Notes: generated by a model not told the origin, from the letters alone. A stretch of 64,000 nucleotides of DNA from Ferrimonas balearica (GCF_019802055.1 NZ_JAHVHW010000012.1:124001-188000); one strand, 5' to 3'. Positions 1 to 8,338 are shown, counted from the first letter of the stretch. Made by a program: numbers and translations.

Positions 1-2
1 CG

Positions 3-779
3 GATCGCCTCAAAGGGATCGACCCGGACCACGCTCAGCGCGACCTGTACGCGTCCATCGAAGATGGCGATTTCCCCAAGTGGTCGGTGAATGTGCAGAT
101 CATGCCGGAAGCGGAGGCGGAGCAGTACCACCTGAACCCCTTCGACCTCACCAAGGTATGGCCCCACAAGGACTATCCCCTGATTGAGATCGGCGTACTG
201 GAGCTGAACCGCAACCCGGAGAACTACTTTAACGAGGTGGAGCAGGCCGCGCTGGCGCCCTCTAATCTGGTTCCCGGTGTGGGTGCCTCTCCGGACAAGA
301 TGCTGCAGGCCCGTTTGTTCGCTTACGCAGACGCCCAGCGCTACCGTATCGGCGCCAACTACAACCAATTGCCGGTGAACTGCCCCCATGCCAGCCAGGC
401 GAACCACTATCAGCGTGGCGGGGCGATGGCCGGAGCGGGCTGCCCCTTCCATGGCCGCACCCCGGACAGCGCCGGTGGCGTGAACTACGGGCCCAACACT
501 CAGGGTGGCCCGGAACAGCAGGCCCAGTATGCTGAGCCGCCGATGGACATTGCCGGCGCCATGGCCCGCTATGACAAAACGGTGGAGGACGACTACAGCC
601 AGGCGGGGGATCTGTTCCGACTGATGAGCGCTGACCAACAGCAGGCGCTGTGCGAAACCATCGCCGCTACCCTGAGTCAGGTGACGCCTGAGGTGCAGGC
701 TCGCATGTTGGCTCACTTCGAGCAGGCTGACCCGGCTTACGCTGCTGGCATCAGCCAGGCAATTGCCGCACTGCGCTAA
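3..779 (+). CDS. Catalase, C-terminal part (5' end outside window)
   Basis: This is the C-terminal ~258 residues of a monofunctional heme catalase (2 H2O2 to 2 H2O + O2). The frame is open from the first bases of the window, so the true start lies upstream; an internal Met at 87 is not a start. The heme-ligand motif RLFAYADAQRYRIG (R-x-F-x-Y) is visible, preceded by the conserved VWPHKDYPL and EVEQAALAPSNLVPG blocks and followed by NCPHA. The short tail, with no flavodoxin-like extension, fits a small-subunit catalase of about 480-510 residues. The N-terminal catalytic His and Asn are not in the window. A strong terminator follows 13 bases after the stop. Which catalase paralogue this is cannot be decided here. 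Confidence 0.95.
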   Translation, partial: DRLKGIDPDHAQRDLYASIEDGDFPKWSVNVQIMPEAEAEQYHLNPFDLTKVWPHKDYPLIEIGVLELNRNPENYFNEVEQAALAPSNLVPGVGASPDKMLQARLFAYADAQRYRIGANYNQLPVNCPHASQANHYQRGGAMAGAGCPFHGRTPDSAGGVNYGPNTQGGPEQQAQYAEPPMDIAGAMARYDKTVEDDYSQAGDLFRLMSADQQQALCETIAATLSQVTPEVQARMLAHFEQADPAYAAGISQAIAALR

Positions 780-792
780 TCACCGCTCATAA

Positions 793-820
793 AAAAAGCC
801 CGCCAATCGGCGGGCTTTTT
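793..820. terminator. Bidirectional rho-independent terminator
   Basis: An inverted repeat GCCCGCC-aatc-GGCGGGC is flanked by an A-run on the left and a T-run on the right. It can end the catalase transcript on the plus strand and the mscS transcript arriving from the minus strand. Confidence 0.85.
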
Positions 821-835
821 GTTGGTTGCAAACCA

Positions 836-1714
836 TCAGGCGTCGTCGGTGCCCAGCAGGTGGGGGGAGAGGCCGTGATGATGCACATCCCGTTGTGGGA
901 AGGGGATGGTGATGTTGTTGTGGTCGAAGGCGATTTTCACCTTCTCCATCATGTCGAAATGCACCGGCCAGTAATCTTCCGACTTCACCCAGGGGCGGGC
1001 CAGCAGATTGATGGAGCTGTCCGCGTGGGCACCTACGTAGATCTCAGGGGCCGGATCCTTGAGGATGCGCGGATCCTCCGCCATCAGTTTGGCCAGCACC
1101 TCTTTGGCGATGCTGATGTCATCGTCATAGCTGATGCCAAAGGTCAGATCGATACGACGGGTCGGCTCGCTGAACAGGTTTTTGATGCAGCCGTTGGACA
1201 GCAGGGCGTTGGGGATCACCACCTTCTGATTGTCCATGGTCAGCAGGATGGTGTTGAAGATCTGGATCTCATGCACCCGGCCGAGGAAGCCCTGGGCTTC
1301 AATCACGTCGCCAAACTTAAACGGCTTGAACAGCAGGATCAGCACGCCACCGGCGAAGTTGGCAAGACTGCCCTGCAGCGCCAGACCAATGGCCAGACCG
1401 GCGGCACCCAGCATCGCCACCAGAGAGGCGGTCTCAACGCCGATCATGGAGGCGAAGATCACCAGCAGGATAAATTTCAGGCCGACGCTGATGATGCTCA
1501 GCAGGAAGCGCTGCAGGGTGATGTCCACCTTGGCGCGGTCCATCGATTTGTCGACAACCTTCACCAGGCCGCTGATAAACCACAGACCACCCAGCAGCAC
1601 CACAATGGCCAGCAGCAGCTTGGGTCCGTAGGCGATGGCGAGATCCAGACCCTTCTCGGTCAGAGTACTCACCAGTTTCAAACTCTCTTGTACGTTCTGT
1701 TCCATCTCTTCCAT
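836..1714 (-). CDS. mscS: Small-conductance mechanosensitive channel MscS
   Basis: Inner-membrane tension-gated channel that releases solutes on hypo-osmotic shock. At 292 residues it is close to the E. coli protein (286). Three hydrophobic segments lie in the N-terminal third. The pore helix TM3 shows the Gly/Ala-rich pattern ASLVAMLGAAGLAIGLALQG, followed by the NFAGGVLILLFKPFKFGD hinge into the cytoplasmic beta domain, which carries the conserved VVIPN motif. I place the start at the ATG at 1714 because GAGG lies 8 bases upstream. A longer frame to 1738 needs TTG or GTG starts without a better ribosome site. It appears monocistronic. Confidence 0.93.
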   Translation of the reverse strand: MEEMEQNVQESLKLVSTLTEKGLDLAIAYGPKLLLAIVVLLGGLWFISGLVKVVDKSMDRAKVDITLQRFLLSIISVGLKFILLVIFASMIGVETASLVAMLGAAGLAIGLALQGSLANFAGGVLILLFKPFKFGDVIEAQGFLGRVHEIQIFNTILLTMDNQKVVIPNALLSNGCIKNLFSEPTRRIDLTFGISYDDDISIAKEVLAKLMAEDPRILKDPAPEIYVGAHADSSINLLARPWVKSEDYWPVHFDMMEKVKIAFDHNNITIPFPQRDVHHHGLSPHLLGTDDA

Positions 1715-1854
1715 GGAAACATCCTCAAAAAGCACCAAACCGGAAGTGGTTACAGTTCAGTCTGGTAAGAGACTGAAAGGCGGGCAAGTTTAAACCCGCC
1801 AGCGGTTGTGAACCGTGATCGGCATAGCGTTGAACAAGGAGAGTGTGAGGCTTA

Positions 1855-1874
1855 AAGCGGGGAGAGCCCCGCTT
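1855..1874 (-). terminator. Hairpin ending the mtnN-NTF2 cluster
   Basis: The perfect stem AAGCGGGG-agag-CCCCGCTT lies just downstream of the minus-strand NTF2-like gene and is followed on that strand by a short TTTAAG tract. It is probably a weak intrinsic terminator separating this cluster from mscS. Confidence 0.55.
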
Positions 1875-1879
1875 GAGGG

Positions 1880-2386
1880 TCAGGGCACCGCCAGTGAGGG
1901 ATGCGAGGAGAGCTGATCCTCCATGGTGTGGTAATCGAGGAGGTCGATCTGCTCCTCAATGCGGCGGTTTTCCATATCCAGTTTCAGGGTGGTGACGCCC
2001 GGCAGACTGAAGGTCACGGATTCACCGGGGTAGCCAAACAGATCCCCCCGCGCCTTGTAGTAGTAGTTGCCGATCATCACCACGCGGGAGCCTTTATAGA
2101 ACATATGGTCCGCGTTGAAGTAGTACTCCTGGGTATAGGTGTGGATGCGGCGCAGGAACGAGAGGATCTCCCGTCGTCCCGTCAGCGTTTTGCCCGCCAT
2201 CTGGTCCGTCAGTACGGTTTCGCGGTCGTAAAACTGCGAGAGTCTGCTGTAGTTGCGGTTGGTCAACGCGGCCATGTACTCCTCGGCCAGTTGGATCGCC
2301 GCGGGCTTCTGGGGGCCGGTGTCCACCTCATCAGAGGCCAGGACAATCAGGGGCAGGCAGAGAGTCAGCAACAGCAGTACACGCAC
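1880..2386 (-). CDS. Exported NTF2/SnoaL-like protein
   Basis: A 168-residue protein with an N-terminal signal peptide (MRVLLLLTLCLPLIVLAS, cleavage probably after the Ala-Ser). The mature part begins with a helix (AAIQLAEEYMAALTNRNYSRLSQFY) and then alternates strands, as in the cone-shaped NTF2-like fold (SnoaL / DUF4440 type). I see no obvious catalytic residues, so it may bind a ligand rather than catalyse. It is the last gene of a minus-strand cluster, 17 bases after the YicG-type channel gene. Function unknown; the fold is inferred from pattern only. Confidence 0.7.
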   Translation of the reverse strand: MRVLLLLTLCLPLIVLASDEVDTGPQKPAAIQLAEEYMAALTNRNYSRLSQFYDRETVLTDQMAGKTLTGRREILSFLRRIHTYTQEYYFNADHMFYKGSRVVMIGNYYYKARGDLFGYPGESVTFSLPGVTTLKLDMENRRIEEQIDLLDYHTMEDQLSSHPSLAVP

Positions 2387-2403
2387 AGATTCAGCTCCTT
2401 GAG

Positions 2404-3033
2404 TCAGGGTGACTTGGGATTATCAAGGGCAAAGGCCGGCAGTGACAAGCCCAGAAAGATGCCCGCCATCCGAAGCAGCAGTGTACCCAGCATCGCCAGC
2501 GAGGCGGCGATCTCAGTGCCCAGTCCGAAATGCAGGCTCAGGGTATAGAGTACCCCGCCCACGATGCAGGCGGTGGCGTAGATCTCAGTACGCAGCACCA
2601 GGGGCACCTCACGGCACAGCACATCGCGGATCACCCCCCCGACCACGCCGGTCATGGTGCCCATCATCACGGCGATCATCGGCTCGGCACCCGCCACCAG
2701 CGCCTTTTGTGCGCCAATCACGGTAAACACCGCCAGTCCGATGGCATCCGCCACCTGAAACCAGCGGCCACTCAGACGGCGGGGACAGCGCACCAGCGCC
2801 ATCATCAGGGCGGCGGTCAGCATCACCAGCCAGATGTAGTTGGTGTCGGTGATCCAGAACACCGGCGTGGTGCCGAGAATGGCATCGCGAACGGTGCCGC
2901 CACCCACTGCGGTCACCAGTGCCAGCACCAGAACGCCAAAGGGGTCCATCCGCAGGCGCCCTGCGGCGAGGGCGCCGGAGATGGCGAAAACGGCGGTGCC
3001 AAAGAGATCCATGGCGTAGATGAAGTCATTCAT
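2404..3033 (-). CDS. YicG/YadS-type TRIC-family membrane protein (UPF0126)
   Basis: A 209-residue inner-membrane protein with about seven hydrophobic segments arranged as two repeats. Each repeat carries the family signature: [13 protein letters not shown] in the first half and [12 protein letters not shown] in the second. Prokaryotic UPF0126 members are homologues of TRIC trimeric intracellular cation channels; E. coli YicG has been linked to glycine uptake or tolerance. Its start codon overlaps the stop of the DUF2721 gene by 4 bases (ATGA), so the two are translationally coupled. The substrate cannot be read from sequence. Confidence 0.88.
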   Translation of the reverse strand: MNDFIYAMDLFGTAVFAISGALAAGRLRMDPFGVLVLALVTAVGGGTVRDAILGTTPVFWITDTNYIWLVMLTAALMMALVRCPRRLSGRWFQVADAIGLAVFTVIGAQKALVAGAEPMIAVMMGTMTGVVGGVIRDVLCREVPLVLRTEIYATACIVGGVLYTLSLHFGLGTEIAASLAMLGTLLLRMAGIFLGLSLPAFALDNPKSP

Positions 3034-3413
3034 CGTTTCAGGCTATCCAAAAAAATGTCCAGGGCTTTCTGGGAGATGCGGATCTCAACCACAGAGAGCA
3101 CCAATGAGTAGAGCAGCAGCGCCAGACTGGCGCCGAAGCTCCAGACCGCCAATCCCTCTTTATCCAGGTATATCAGCAACATGCTCAATACGCACAGGGT
3201 AAAGCTCAATACGCCCGCTTCCTGCATCCAGCGGATCAGGCGGATGCGGTGACGCAGATTGGCGATCTGGGCCTCAGCCACCCCGCAGTCCGCCGCCTGG
3301 TTTGCCAGGGAGCGGATCAGCGCCGCCAACGACAGGAATCGGTTGGTGTAAGCCAGCAGCAGCAGAGAGATGGCCGAGAACAGCAGGGCCGGTGTAGTCA
3401 GACTCAAAGGCAT
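3030..3413 (-). CDS. DUF2721 family membrane protein
   Basis: A 127-residue protein matching DUF2721: it opens with the family pattern ([20 protein letters not shown]), has a central charged amphipathic stretch ([14 protein letters not shown]), then two more hydrophobic helices. I chose the Met at 3413 as start; the longer frame to 3485 overlaps the upstream CbiB-like gene and has a non-membrane-like Pro/Arg-rich extension. It sits 8 bases after the CbiB-like gene and overlaps yicG by 4 bases, so it is mid-operon. Molecular role unknown. Confidence 0.85.
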   Translation of the reverse strand: MPLSLTTPALLFSAISLLLLAYTNRFLSLAALIRSLANQAADCGVAEAQIANLRHRIRLIRWMQEAGVLSFTLCVLSMLLIYLDKEGLAVWSFGASLALLLYSLVLSVVEIRISQKALDIFLDSLKR

Positions 3414-3421
3414 GGTGTTGT

Positions 3422-4384
3422 TCAGATCAGATGGTGCCAGACCAGGGCCAGCGTGGCGCCTACCAGGAACAGCAGGGCCAGCCACAGCCAGGTGGCGTAA
3501 CTCAAGAGGCGCCGGGTGCGGAGCAGATCCTCAGGTTCCGGCGGAGTAGGGGGTCCCAGACGGGGACGAAGGTGACGCTGCCCCTGCAACTGCCAGGGGC
3601 CGCCCAACTGACGCTGCAGAGAGCAGGCCAGGCAAAGCTGAGGCCACTGCTGGCTGCGGCTGAACCAATCGCCGGTCAACTGATGACTGGCCCGCCAGGG
3701 CGCCATCGGATTGCCATACAGGGAGAGGGTCAGGCCCAACAGACCGTTGACCGGCATCATCAAGCCCTCGGACAGCCGACTCGGCCAATGGCCAAAACTG
3801 TGCATTTCGGGACGATCAGGATGCCAGAACCGCGCCAGCTCATTGGCCAGCCAGCTCAAAGAGGCAGCAAGCGGGCCGCCCAGGGCGTACCAGAACATCA
3901 GGGAGAAGCGTTGCATCCGTGCCTGATGCAACTGCACCTCAATGCCCGCTTTGACTAGGCCCAGCTCCGACAGGCTTTGCGTATCGCGGATGGTCCAGTG
4001 GACCAGAGCGCCGCGCGCCTGCGCCTTCTGGCCTGCAATCAGCCGGGAAAACAGGGTGTCGGTATCCCGCGCCAGGGCGGGACCGGGCATCAGCCAGGCC
4101 AGCAATGCCAGTTCAAAGGGCAGGGGGTAGGCTGTCAGTCCGGTCAGCAGGTAGGTCAGCAGCAGAGCAGGAAGCAGAAGCAGGCTCAGAGCCAGTCCCC
4201 CTGCCAGGCGGCGCTGCTCGGGCGCGCGTTGGGAACGGTTGGTTTTCTGAACCAGCGCCTCGGCAAGAGGCGCCAGCAGGTAACGGGGACGCCAGGACTC
4301 CGGGATCAGCATCGACAGTAGATACGCCAGCGCCAGCATAAAGGGTGGCGCCAACAGGCTGTGATAGGGGCCCAGTGTCTCCAT
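3422..4384 (-). CDS. CbiB/CobD-like integral membrane protein
   Basis: A 320-residue polytopic membrane protein with the layout of the CbiB/CobD family, which makes adenosylcobinamide (phosphate) by adding aminopropanol to adenosylcobyric acid. The loop with DTDTLFSRLIAGQKAQARGALVHWTIRDTQSLSE resembles the family's D-x-L-x-x-A-R-x-x-L region but is divergent. No other cobalamin genes are in the window. It starts 8 bases after mtnN, so it is co-transcribed with a nucleosidase that also removes 5'-deoxyadenosine. It may be a repurposed CbiB paralogue rather than a cobalamin enzyme. Confidence 0.7.
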   Translation of the reverse strand: METLGPYHSLLAPPFMLALAYLLSMLIPESWRPRYLLAPLAEALVQKTNRSQRAPEQRRLAGGLALSLLLLPALLLTYLLTGLTAYPLPFELALLAWLMPGPALARDTDTLFSRLIAGQKAQARGALVHWTIRDTQSLSELGLVKAGIEVQLHQARMQRFSLMFWYALGGPLAASLSWLANELARFWHPDRPEMHSFGHWPSRLSEGLMMPVNGLLGLTLSLYGNPMAPWRASHQLTGDWFSRSQQWPQLCLACSLQRQLGGPWQLQGQRHLRPRLGPPTPPEPEDLLRTRRLLSYATWLWLALLFLVGATLALVWHHLI

Positions 4385-4392
4385 TACGGGGT

Positions 4393-5088
4393 TCAGCTCA
4401 CCTTGGGCAGCATCGCCATGACCACTTTGGCGGAGTGCTCACCGGCCTTGACGATAAAGCTGTCGAAATCCACTGCGCCGTCATCGTTGGCGTTGTCGGA
4501 GATGGCGCGGATCACCACAAACGGCTTACCAAACTGGTGGCAGGTCTGGGCGATGGCAGCGGCTTCCATCTCACACGCGGCCATAGCCGGGAAGTTGGCC
4601 AGCATGGTGGCGGTGCGCTGTGGATCAGCGATAAAGCTGTCGCCGGTGCAGATCAGGCCCTCGATCGCCTTCACTTCACCCACCTCGGCGATGGCAGCCT
4701 TGGCGGCAGCAACCAGCTTAGGCTCCGGGCGGAAAGCGGCGGGTTGACCCGGCAGTTGGCCAATCTCGTAACCAAAGGCGGTCACATCGGCATCGTGGTG
4801 GCGCACTTCGGAGGAGATCACCACATCACCAATGGCCAACTCCTGGGCAAACCCCCCTGCGGAACCGGTGTTGATAATGCAGTCGGGCTCGAAGCGCTCG
4901 ATCAGCACGGCGGTGGCAACGGCGGCGGTGACTTTACCGATGCCGCTGCGGGTCAGTACCACTTCGGTACCGTTCAAACGGCCCTGGTAAAACTCGATGC
5001 CTGCGATGGTGTCGATGGTCAGATCATCGATGTGGCTGCGCAGCAGGGCAACTTCCTGCTCCATGGCGCCAATAATGCCAATTTTCAT
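4393..5088 (-). CDS. mtnN: 5'-methylthioadenosine/S-adenosylhomocysteine nucleosidase
   Basis: Cytosolic enzyme that cleaves adenine from MTA, SAH and 5'-deoxyadenosine, feeding methionine salvage and autoinducer-2 precursor formation. The 231-residue product begins [13 protein letters not shown], where Glu12 is the expected catalytic/water-binding residue. The ribose-binding [10 protein letters not shown] and the catalytic Asp in RAISDNAND are present, as is the glycine loop [10 protein letters not shown]. The start at 5088 gives the exact family N-terminus; an 18-codon upstream extension is rejected. First gene of the minus-strand cluster. Confidence 0.97.
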   Translation of the reverse strand: MKIGIIGAMEQEVALLRSHIDDLTIDTIAGIEFYQGRLNGTEVVLTRSGIGKVTAAVATAVLIERFEPDCIINTGSAGGFAQELAIGDVVISSEVRHHDADVTAFGYEIGQLPGQPAAFRPEPKLVAAAKAAIAEVGEVKAIEGLICTGDSFIADPQRTATMLANFPAMAACEMEAAAIAQTCHQFGKPFVVIRAISDNANDDGAVDFDSFIVKAGEHSAKVVMAMLPKVS

Positions 5089-5175
5089 GACGATGGGTCC
5101 CGGTTGAATTGGATAAGAATTTGGCGGCAAGGATATCACCAAAGCTCGGGATCCGTCACCGCCTGCTAACGGGGT

Positions 5176-5685
5176 TTAGCGGCTGTAAACGCAGGAACAG
5201 ACCGCCTGGCTGGGCTGAAAGCGAACCACCATGGATTGGCTGTCCGGGTCGTGCCGGAGCACTTCTATGCTGGTGTGGTGAACGCCGTCATTGGCGAGGT
5301 TGCGATCACTGAAATCCACCAACTGCTCAAAGTGCGCTGGCAGTGGCAGTCCGGGCGCGAGCACCTCGTGCTTAACCATGCTCATTGCCAGGGGAAAGCG
5401 GGAGTCATCCCGGCTCATTCGCTTACCCTGCATGATGATGTTGGCCACCGGTTTGCCGTCGGTGGTGAAGTAGCGGTAGTAGATGCGAGCGGCGGTTCCA
5501 TACAGGACAAAATCCGCAATCATGTAGTGCTGCATGGCGTCGGACTGGTCGCTCTCGTACAGCTCGTTATGACAATTCAGCAGCCAGGTGTTGTCCCCAC
5601 GGGGCCAGAAGTGCACCGCCAGTAGCGGGATAAGGGCCAGGGGGATGAGGGCCATCGGCCAGTAGGAGGAGAGGCGCTTAATCAC
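5176..5685 (-). CDS. ToxS/FidL-like membrane accessory protein
   Basis: A 169-residue protein with one N-terminal membrane helix (MALIPLALIPLLAVHFWP) and a periplasmic domain containing Cys residues early (LLNCHNELYE) and near the end (AVCSCVYSR). Size, topology and position directly after a ToxR-like regulator match ToxS or FidL-type accessory proteins that stabilise the regulator's sensor domain. It starts with GTG at 5685, overlapping the regulator's stop by 8 bases; AGGAG lies 7 bases upstream inside the regulator gene. Sequence similarity to ToxS itself is not evident by eye, so the role is inferred from context. Confidence 0.65.
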   Translation of the reverse strand: MIKRLSSYWPMALIPLALIPLLAVHFWPRGDNTWLLNCHNELYESDQSDAMQHYMIADFVLYGTAARIYYRYFTTDGKPVANIIMQGKRMSRDDSRFPLAMSMVKHEVLAPGLPLPAHFEQLVDFSDRNLANDGVHHTSIEVLRHDPDSQSMVVRFQPSQAVCSCVYSR

Positions 5686-6472
5686 AGAGATGCTCCTGGG
5701 CTTGCCAGCTCTGTGGCAGAAAATCGGGGTGGCTGCGCTGGTCGGTGATTTTCAGGTTGCGTAGCCGGGTGTGGTGGCTGTCCTCACCGTACAGGGTGAG
5801 ATTGAGTACCCGCTGATCGCTGGAGAGCGATGCGTAAACCGTTTCCCACGGGGTGTTGTCGCAGGGGCGAAACAGTTCGGTCAGACGGTTGGCAAACTGA
5901 CCCAGATCCACAACGTGGCTGCTGACGGGGCTAAGCCAATAGAGGGAGAGTGACTGGTCGTCCCCCAGAGAGAGTTCGATGGGCTCAGGCAGGTTGGGAT
6001 TATCGAGAGGGCCGCTCCACTGTCGGAACGGGCCATGAATCACCAACAGCAGCAGTGCGATGGCGCCAATGCCCCAACTCACTTTCGACCAGCCCTTCCA
6101 GCGTTTGGCTGTTGCGGCGGCAGGCGGTGGGCTGGAGGGTGATATCTCACTGTCGGCCACTGCGGGGATCAGAGTGAGCCGGTAACCCACGCCCTTGATG
6201 GTCTGGATCAGGCAGTGGTCATCATCACCGAGAAAATGGCGCAACTGAAACACGGCACGGACAACCGCCGATTCACTGATCTGCGGGTCCGGATGAGAGC
6301 CACAACGCAGGGTGTGCTTGTCTACCGACTGTTCCTGGTGAGCCAACAGGGTGGACAGCACCATCTGTTCGGCGCGGGGCAGATCCCAGGTGTGCCCGCT
6401 GGCGTCGGTAAGACGGTGGTGCTCAGGCTGATAGCGGCAGGAGCCGATCTCGATCATTGCCAACTCGGTCAT
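5678..6472 (-). CDS. ToxR-like membrane-anchored winged-helix regulator
   Basis: A 264-residue protein: residues 1-105 form an OmpR/PhoB-type winged helix (recognition helix near SESAVVRAVFQLRHFLGDD, wing motif TIKGVGYRL), then a Pro/Ala-rich linker, a single membrane helix at about 131-147 (WGIGAIALLLLVIHG), and a ~115-residue periplasmic domain. Two periplasmic Cys residues (FRPCDNTPW and the C-terminal QEHLCD) could form a disulfide, as in ToxR. This is the one-component ToxR/CadC layout with no phosphoacceptor domain. An internal Met at 6457 is an alternative start. It is divergent from the cytochrome genes, which are its most likely targets. Confidence 0.82.
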   Translation of the reverse strand: MTELAMIEIGSCRYQPEHHRLTDASGHTWDLPRAEQMVLSTLLAHQEQSVDKHTLRCGSHPDPQISESAVVRAVFQLRHFLGDDDHCLIQTIKGVGYRLTLIPAVADSEISPSSPPPAAATAKRWKGWSKVSWGIGAIALLLLVIHGPFRQWSGPLDNPNLPEPIELSLGDDQSLSLYWLSPVSSHVVDLGQFANRLTELFRPCDNTPWETVYASLSSDQRVLNLTLYGEDSHHTRLRNLKITDQRSHPDFLPQSWQAQEHLCD

Positions 6473-6900
6473 ATTAGATACAAGTTTGCCTGAGTCTAAC
6501 GGGCCGGGAAAGGCCTCGCCGTGATCTGGATCTACGCCCCAAGCCTCGAATTTTTATCGGAATTGGCGTCGAATAGGCGTGCAAGTGACGGCTTGTGATC
6601 CAGGCCCGCAAATTCACTGCCATGGGATTTGGCAAATTCACCACTAATTAACCCGCCCTTCCATTAGCTTCACATTTGACTCGATTATTACCGCGTCATG
6701 GGCGTTTTTGTGCGGAGCTTGTCAGCGTTTAAGGGGGCCGGAGAATAAAAATGTTCGCCGCAAAATGCCCGCCAACTTCGGTTTTTGACCTTCTAAATTA
6801 GTGTGATCCGCCACTCATCCGAGCGATCCCGTCACTGCCTAGACTGGCCTCAACCCGACAGACGCAAGTCGGGCTTAAGAACATTCCATTGCAGGGGATT
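6473..6900. promoter_or_regulatory. Divergent intergenic region between ToxR-like regulator and cytochrome
   Basis: About 430 bases without a convincing gene. It holds a 10-base direct repeat GCAAATTCAC at 6608-6617 and 6632-6641 (24-base period), an AT-rich stretch (CACTAATTAACC, TTCTAAATTAG), and a hairpin CCCGAC-8-GTCGGG at 6854-6873 in the probable cytochrome leader. Tandem direct repeats are what ToxR-type proteins tend to bind. I could not pick a confident -35/-10 pair. Confidence 0.45.
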
Positions 6901-7830
6901 ATGAAGATGAGTTTGGACAGACGTCAGGCCATGGGCCGCATCATTGGCATTGCCGGAACCGTCGCAGGCACGGCCCTTATCGGACCGAAAGCGATGGCTG
7001 CCACCAGCTGTGGCGGTGATACTCAGATTGGCATCGGCAGCGGAGGCGGCGGTGACCTGGGTCAGAACTTGCTGACCTACGTACAGCTCGACCCGATGGC
7101 TGTCGCGAAGCGGGCCTATGCCGGGTATGGCCGTGGTGGCTGTATGTACGGCGTGTTTGATGCCATTGTGCAGGAGCTGGCGGTGCAGGGGCATGAGGAC
7201 GCCTGCCAGTTCGCCGCCATTCCCACCAACTTCGCCGCTTACGGTGGTGGTGGCATTGCCGGGTGGGGCACCCTGTGTGGCTGTCTGAATGCCACGGCGA
7301 TGGCGGTGAATGTGTTGGGTGGTGTGGATCGCCCCGCCGTCATTCGCTCGGTGTACCGCTACTACGAAAAAACCGCGATGCCCCGTGGCGATGCGCAGTT
7401 CCTGACTGCCATCGGTGCCCCGACCTATACCGACGATGCCGGTGAACTGCTGACGCCGGATAAGGTAGGCCAGTCTGTGGCCAACTCCATCTTATGCCAC
7501 ACCTCGGTGTCACTCTGGTCCAAGGCCAGCAAGTATGGCTCCAGCCATAACGCCAAGTTTGAGCGCTGCGCTCAGGTGACCGCCGAGATCGCCTACGTCA
7601 CGGTGCAGTACCTGAACGAGTCTCTGGCCGGTACCCTGAGCGCTGAAACCCAGTCACCGGATAACGCCAGCTGTATGGGCTGCCACGCCAGCAGCAAGGC
7701 AGAGCCGGACGCCTACATCAGCACCGATGTGGCGAGCCAGATGGAGTGTAAGACCTGCCACAGCCCCCACGATGTGGAAGCGGGACTGACCGGCGTCCAT
7801 GAAAACGCCACCTGCAATGATTGCCACTAG
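6901..7830 (+). CDS. Split-Soret-type triheme cytochrome c (C_GCAxxG_C_C family)
   Basis: An exported redox protein of 309 residues. The N-terminus has a Tat-like signal (DRRQAMGRIIG, hydrophobic core, cut near AMA-A). The middle contains the C_GCAxxG_C_C module found in split-Soret cytochromes: GGCMYGVFDAIVQEL, a glycine run (AAYGGGGIAGWGTLCGC) and later conserved Cys residues (ILCHTS, FERCAQ). The C-terminal 60 residues carry three c-heme sites: CMGCH, CKTCH and the terminal CNDCH. AGGGG lies 3 bases before the ATG at 6901 and 9 before the ATG at 6907, so the start could be either. It is followed after 16 bases by a lipoprotein gene. Probably a periplasmic electron-transfer protein; donor and acceptor unknown. 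Confidence 0.85.
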   Translation: MKMSLDRRQAMGRIIGIAGTVAGTALIGPKAMAATSCGGDTQIGIGSGGGGDLGQNLLTYVQLDPMAVAKRAYAGYGRGGCMYGVFDAIVQELAVQGHEDACQFAAIPTNFAAYGGGGIAGWGTLCGCLNATAMAVNVLGGVDRPAVIRSVYRYYEKTAMPRGDAQFLTAIGAPTYTDDAGELLTPDKVGQSVANSILCHTSVSLWSKASKYGSSHNAKFERCAQVTAEIAYVTVQYLNESLAGTLSAETQSPDNASCMGCHASSKAEPDAYISTDVASQMECKTCHSPHDVEAGLTGVHENATCNDCH

Positions 7831-7846
7831 TCGATCCGGAGGGGAT

Positions 7847-8323
7847 ATGAAAGTACGCATACTCTCGGCCGCCGCCTTGGCACTGACACTGGCCGCCTGC
7901 GGCAGCGACGATGACAGCCCGGCACCGCCCACCAGCGTGCCCATCGACGAGGCTCAGGCATTGGTGCTGACCCTGCACAGCCTCGGTGATGACGCCACCG
8001 TGGTGTTCACTCTGGAGGATGGCGCCGGGCTGGCGGTGACCGGAGCAGAAGACTACGCCGTGACCTACCTGGGCTATCCCGGGACATACGACACCGCGTT
8101 TTCCATGCCCTGGCATACCGGCGAACGCTTTGGTTGCGGTCAGTTGGTGCCGGACTGTTTGGGTAAGCTGGTCGAGGATGAGCCAGGCCACTATAGCTTT
8201 ACGCCAGACCGGGCTCCCGCTCTGGGGGATCGGAGCGAGACGGTGAAGTTGTTGATTCAGGTGTTTGGCGCGCAGGCCAGCACGCCTCCGGAAGTGTTGG
8301 ATCCCCCAGCGCCGGAAGCGTAA
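7847..8323 (+). CDS. Lipoprotein with MtrC/OmcA domain-I-like sequence, no heme
   Basis: A 158-residue lipoprotein: signal peptide with lipobox LAAC, then a Ser/Asp linker (GSDDDSPAPP). The mature domain (VVFTLEDGAGLAVTG ... GHYSFTPD) reads like the heme-free beta domain I at the N-terminus of OmcA/MtrC-family extracellular decaheme cytochromes, but no CxxCH motif is present. Two Cys (RFGCGQLVPDCLG) could form a disulfide. The start at 7847 has GGAGGGG just upstream and lies 16 bases after the cytochrome stop, so the two form an operon. Asp at +2/+3 of the mature lipoprotein does not settle inner versus outer membrane. Function inferred only. Confidence 0.72.
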   Translation: MKVRILSAAALALTLAACGSDDDSPAPPTSVPIDEAQALVLTLHSLGDDATVVFTLEDGAGLAVTGAEDYAVTYLGYPGTYDTAFSMPWHTGERFGCGQLVPDCLGKLVEDEPGHYSFTPDRAPALGDRSETVKLLIQVFGAQASTPPEVLDPPAPEA

Positions 8324-8338
8324 TCCCCTGAACCAAGC

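Noticed and set aside
860-1768. A 302-codon plus-strand frame opposite mscS.
   Set aside because: Antisense of a clear MscS gene, no ribosome site, His/Gln/Asp-rich low-complexity translation.
1779-1800. GGCGGG-CCCGCC repeat upstream of mscS as a mobile-element end.
   Set aside because: No target duplication, partner repeat or transposase nearby; a simple hairpin.
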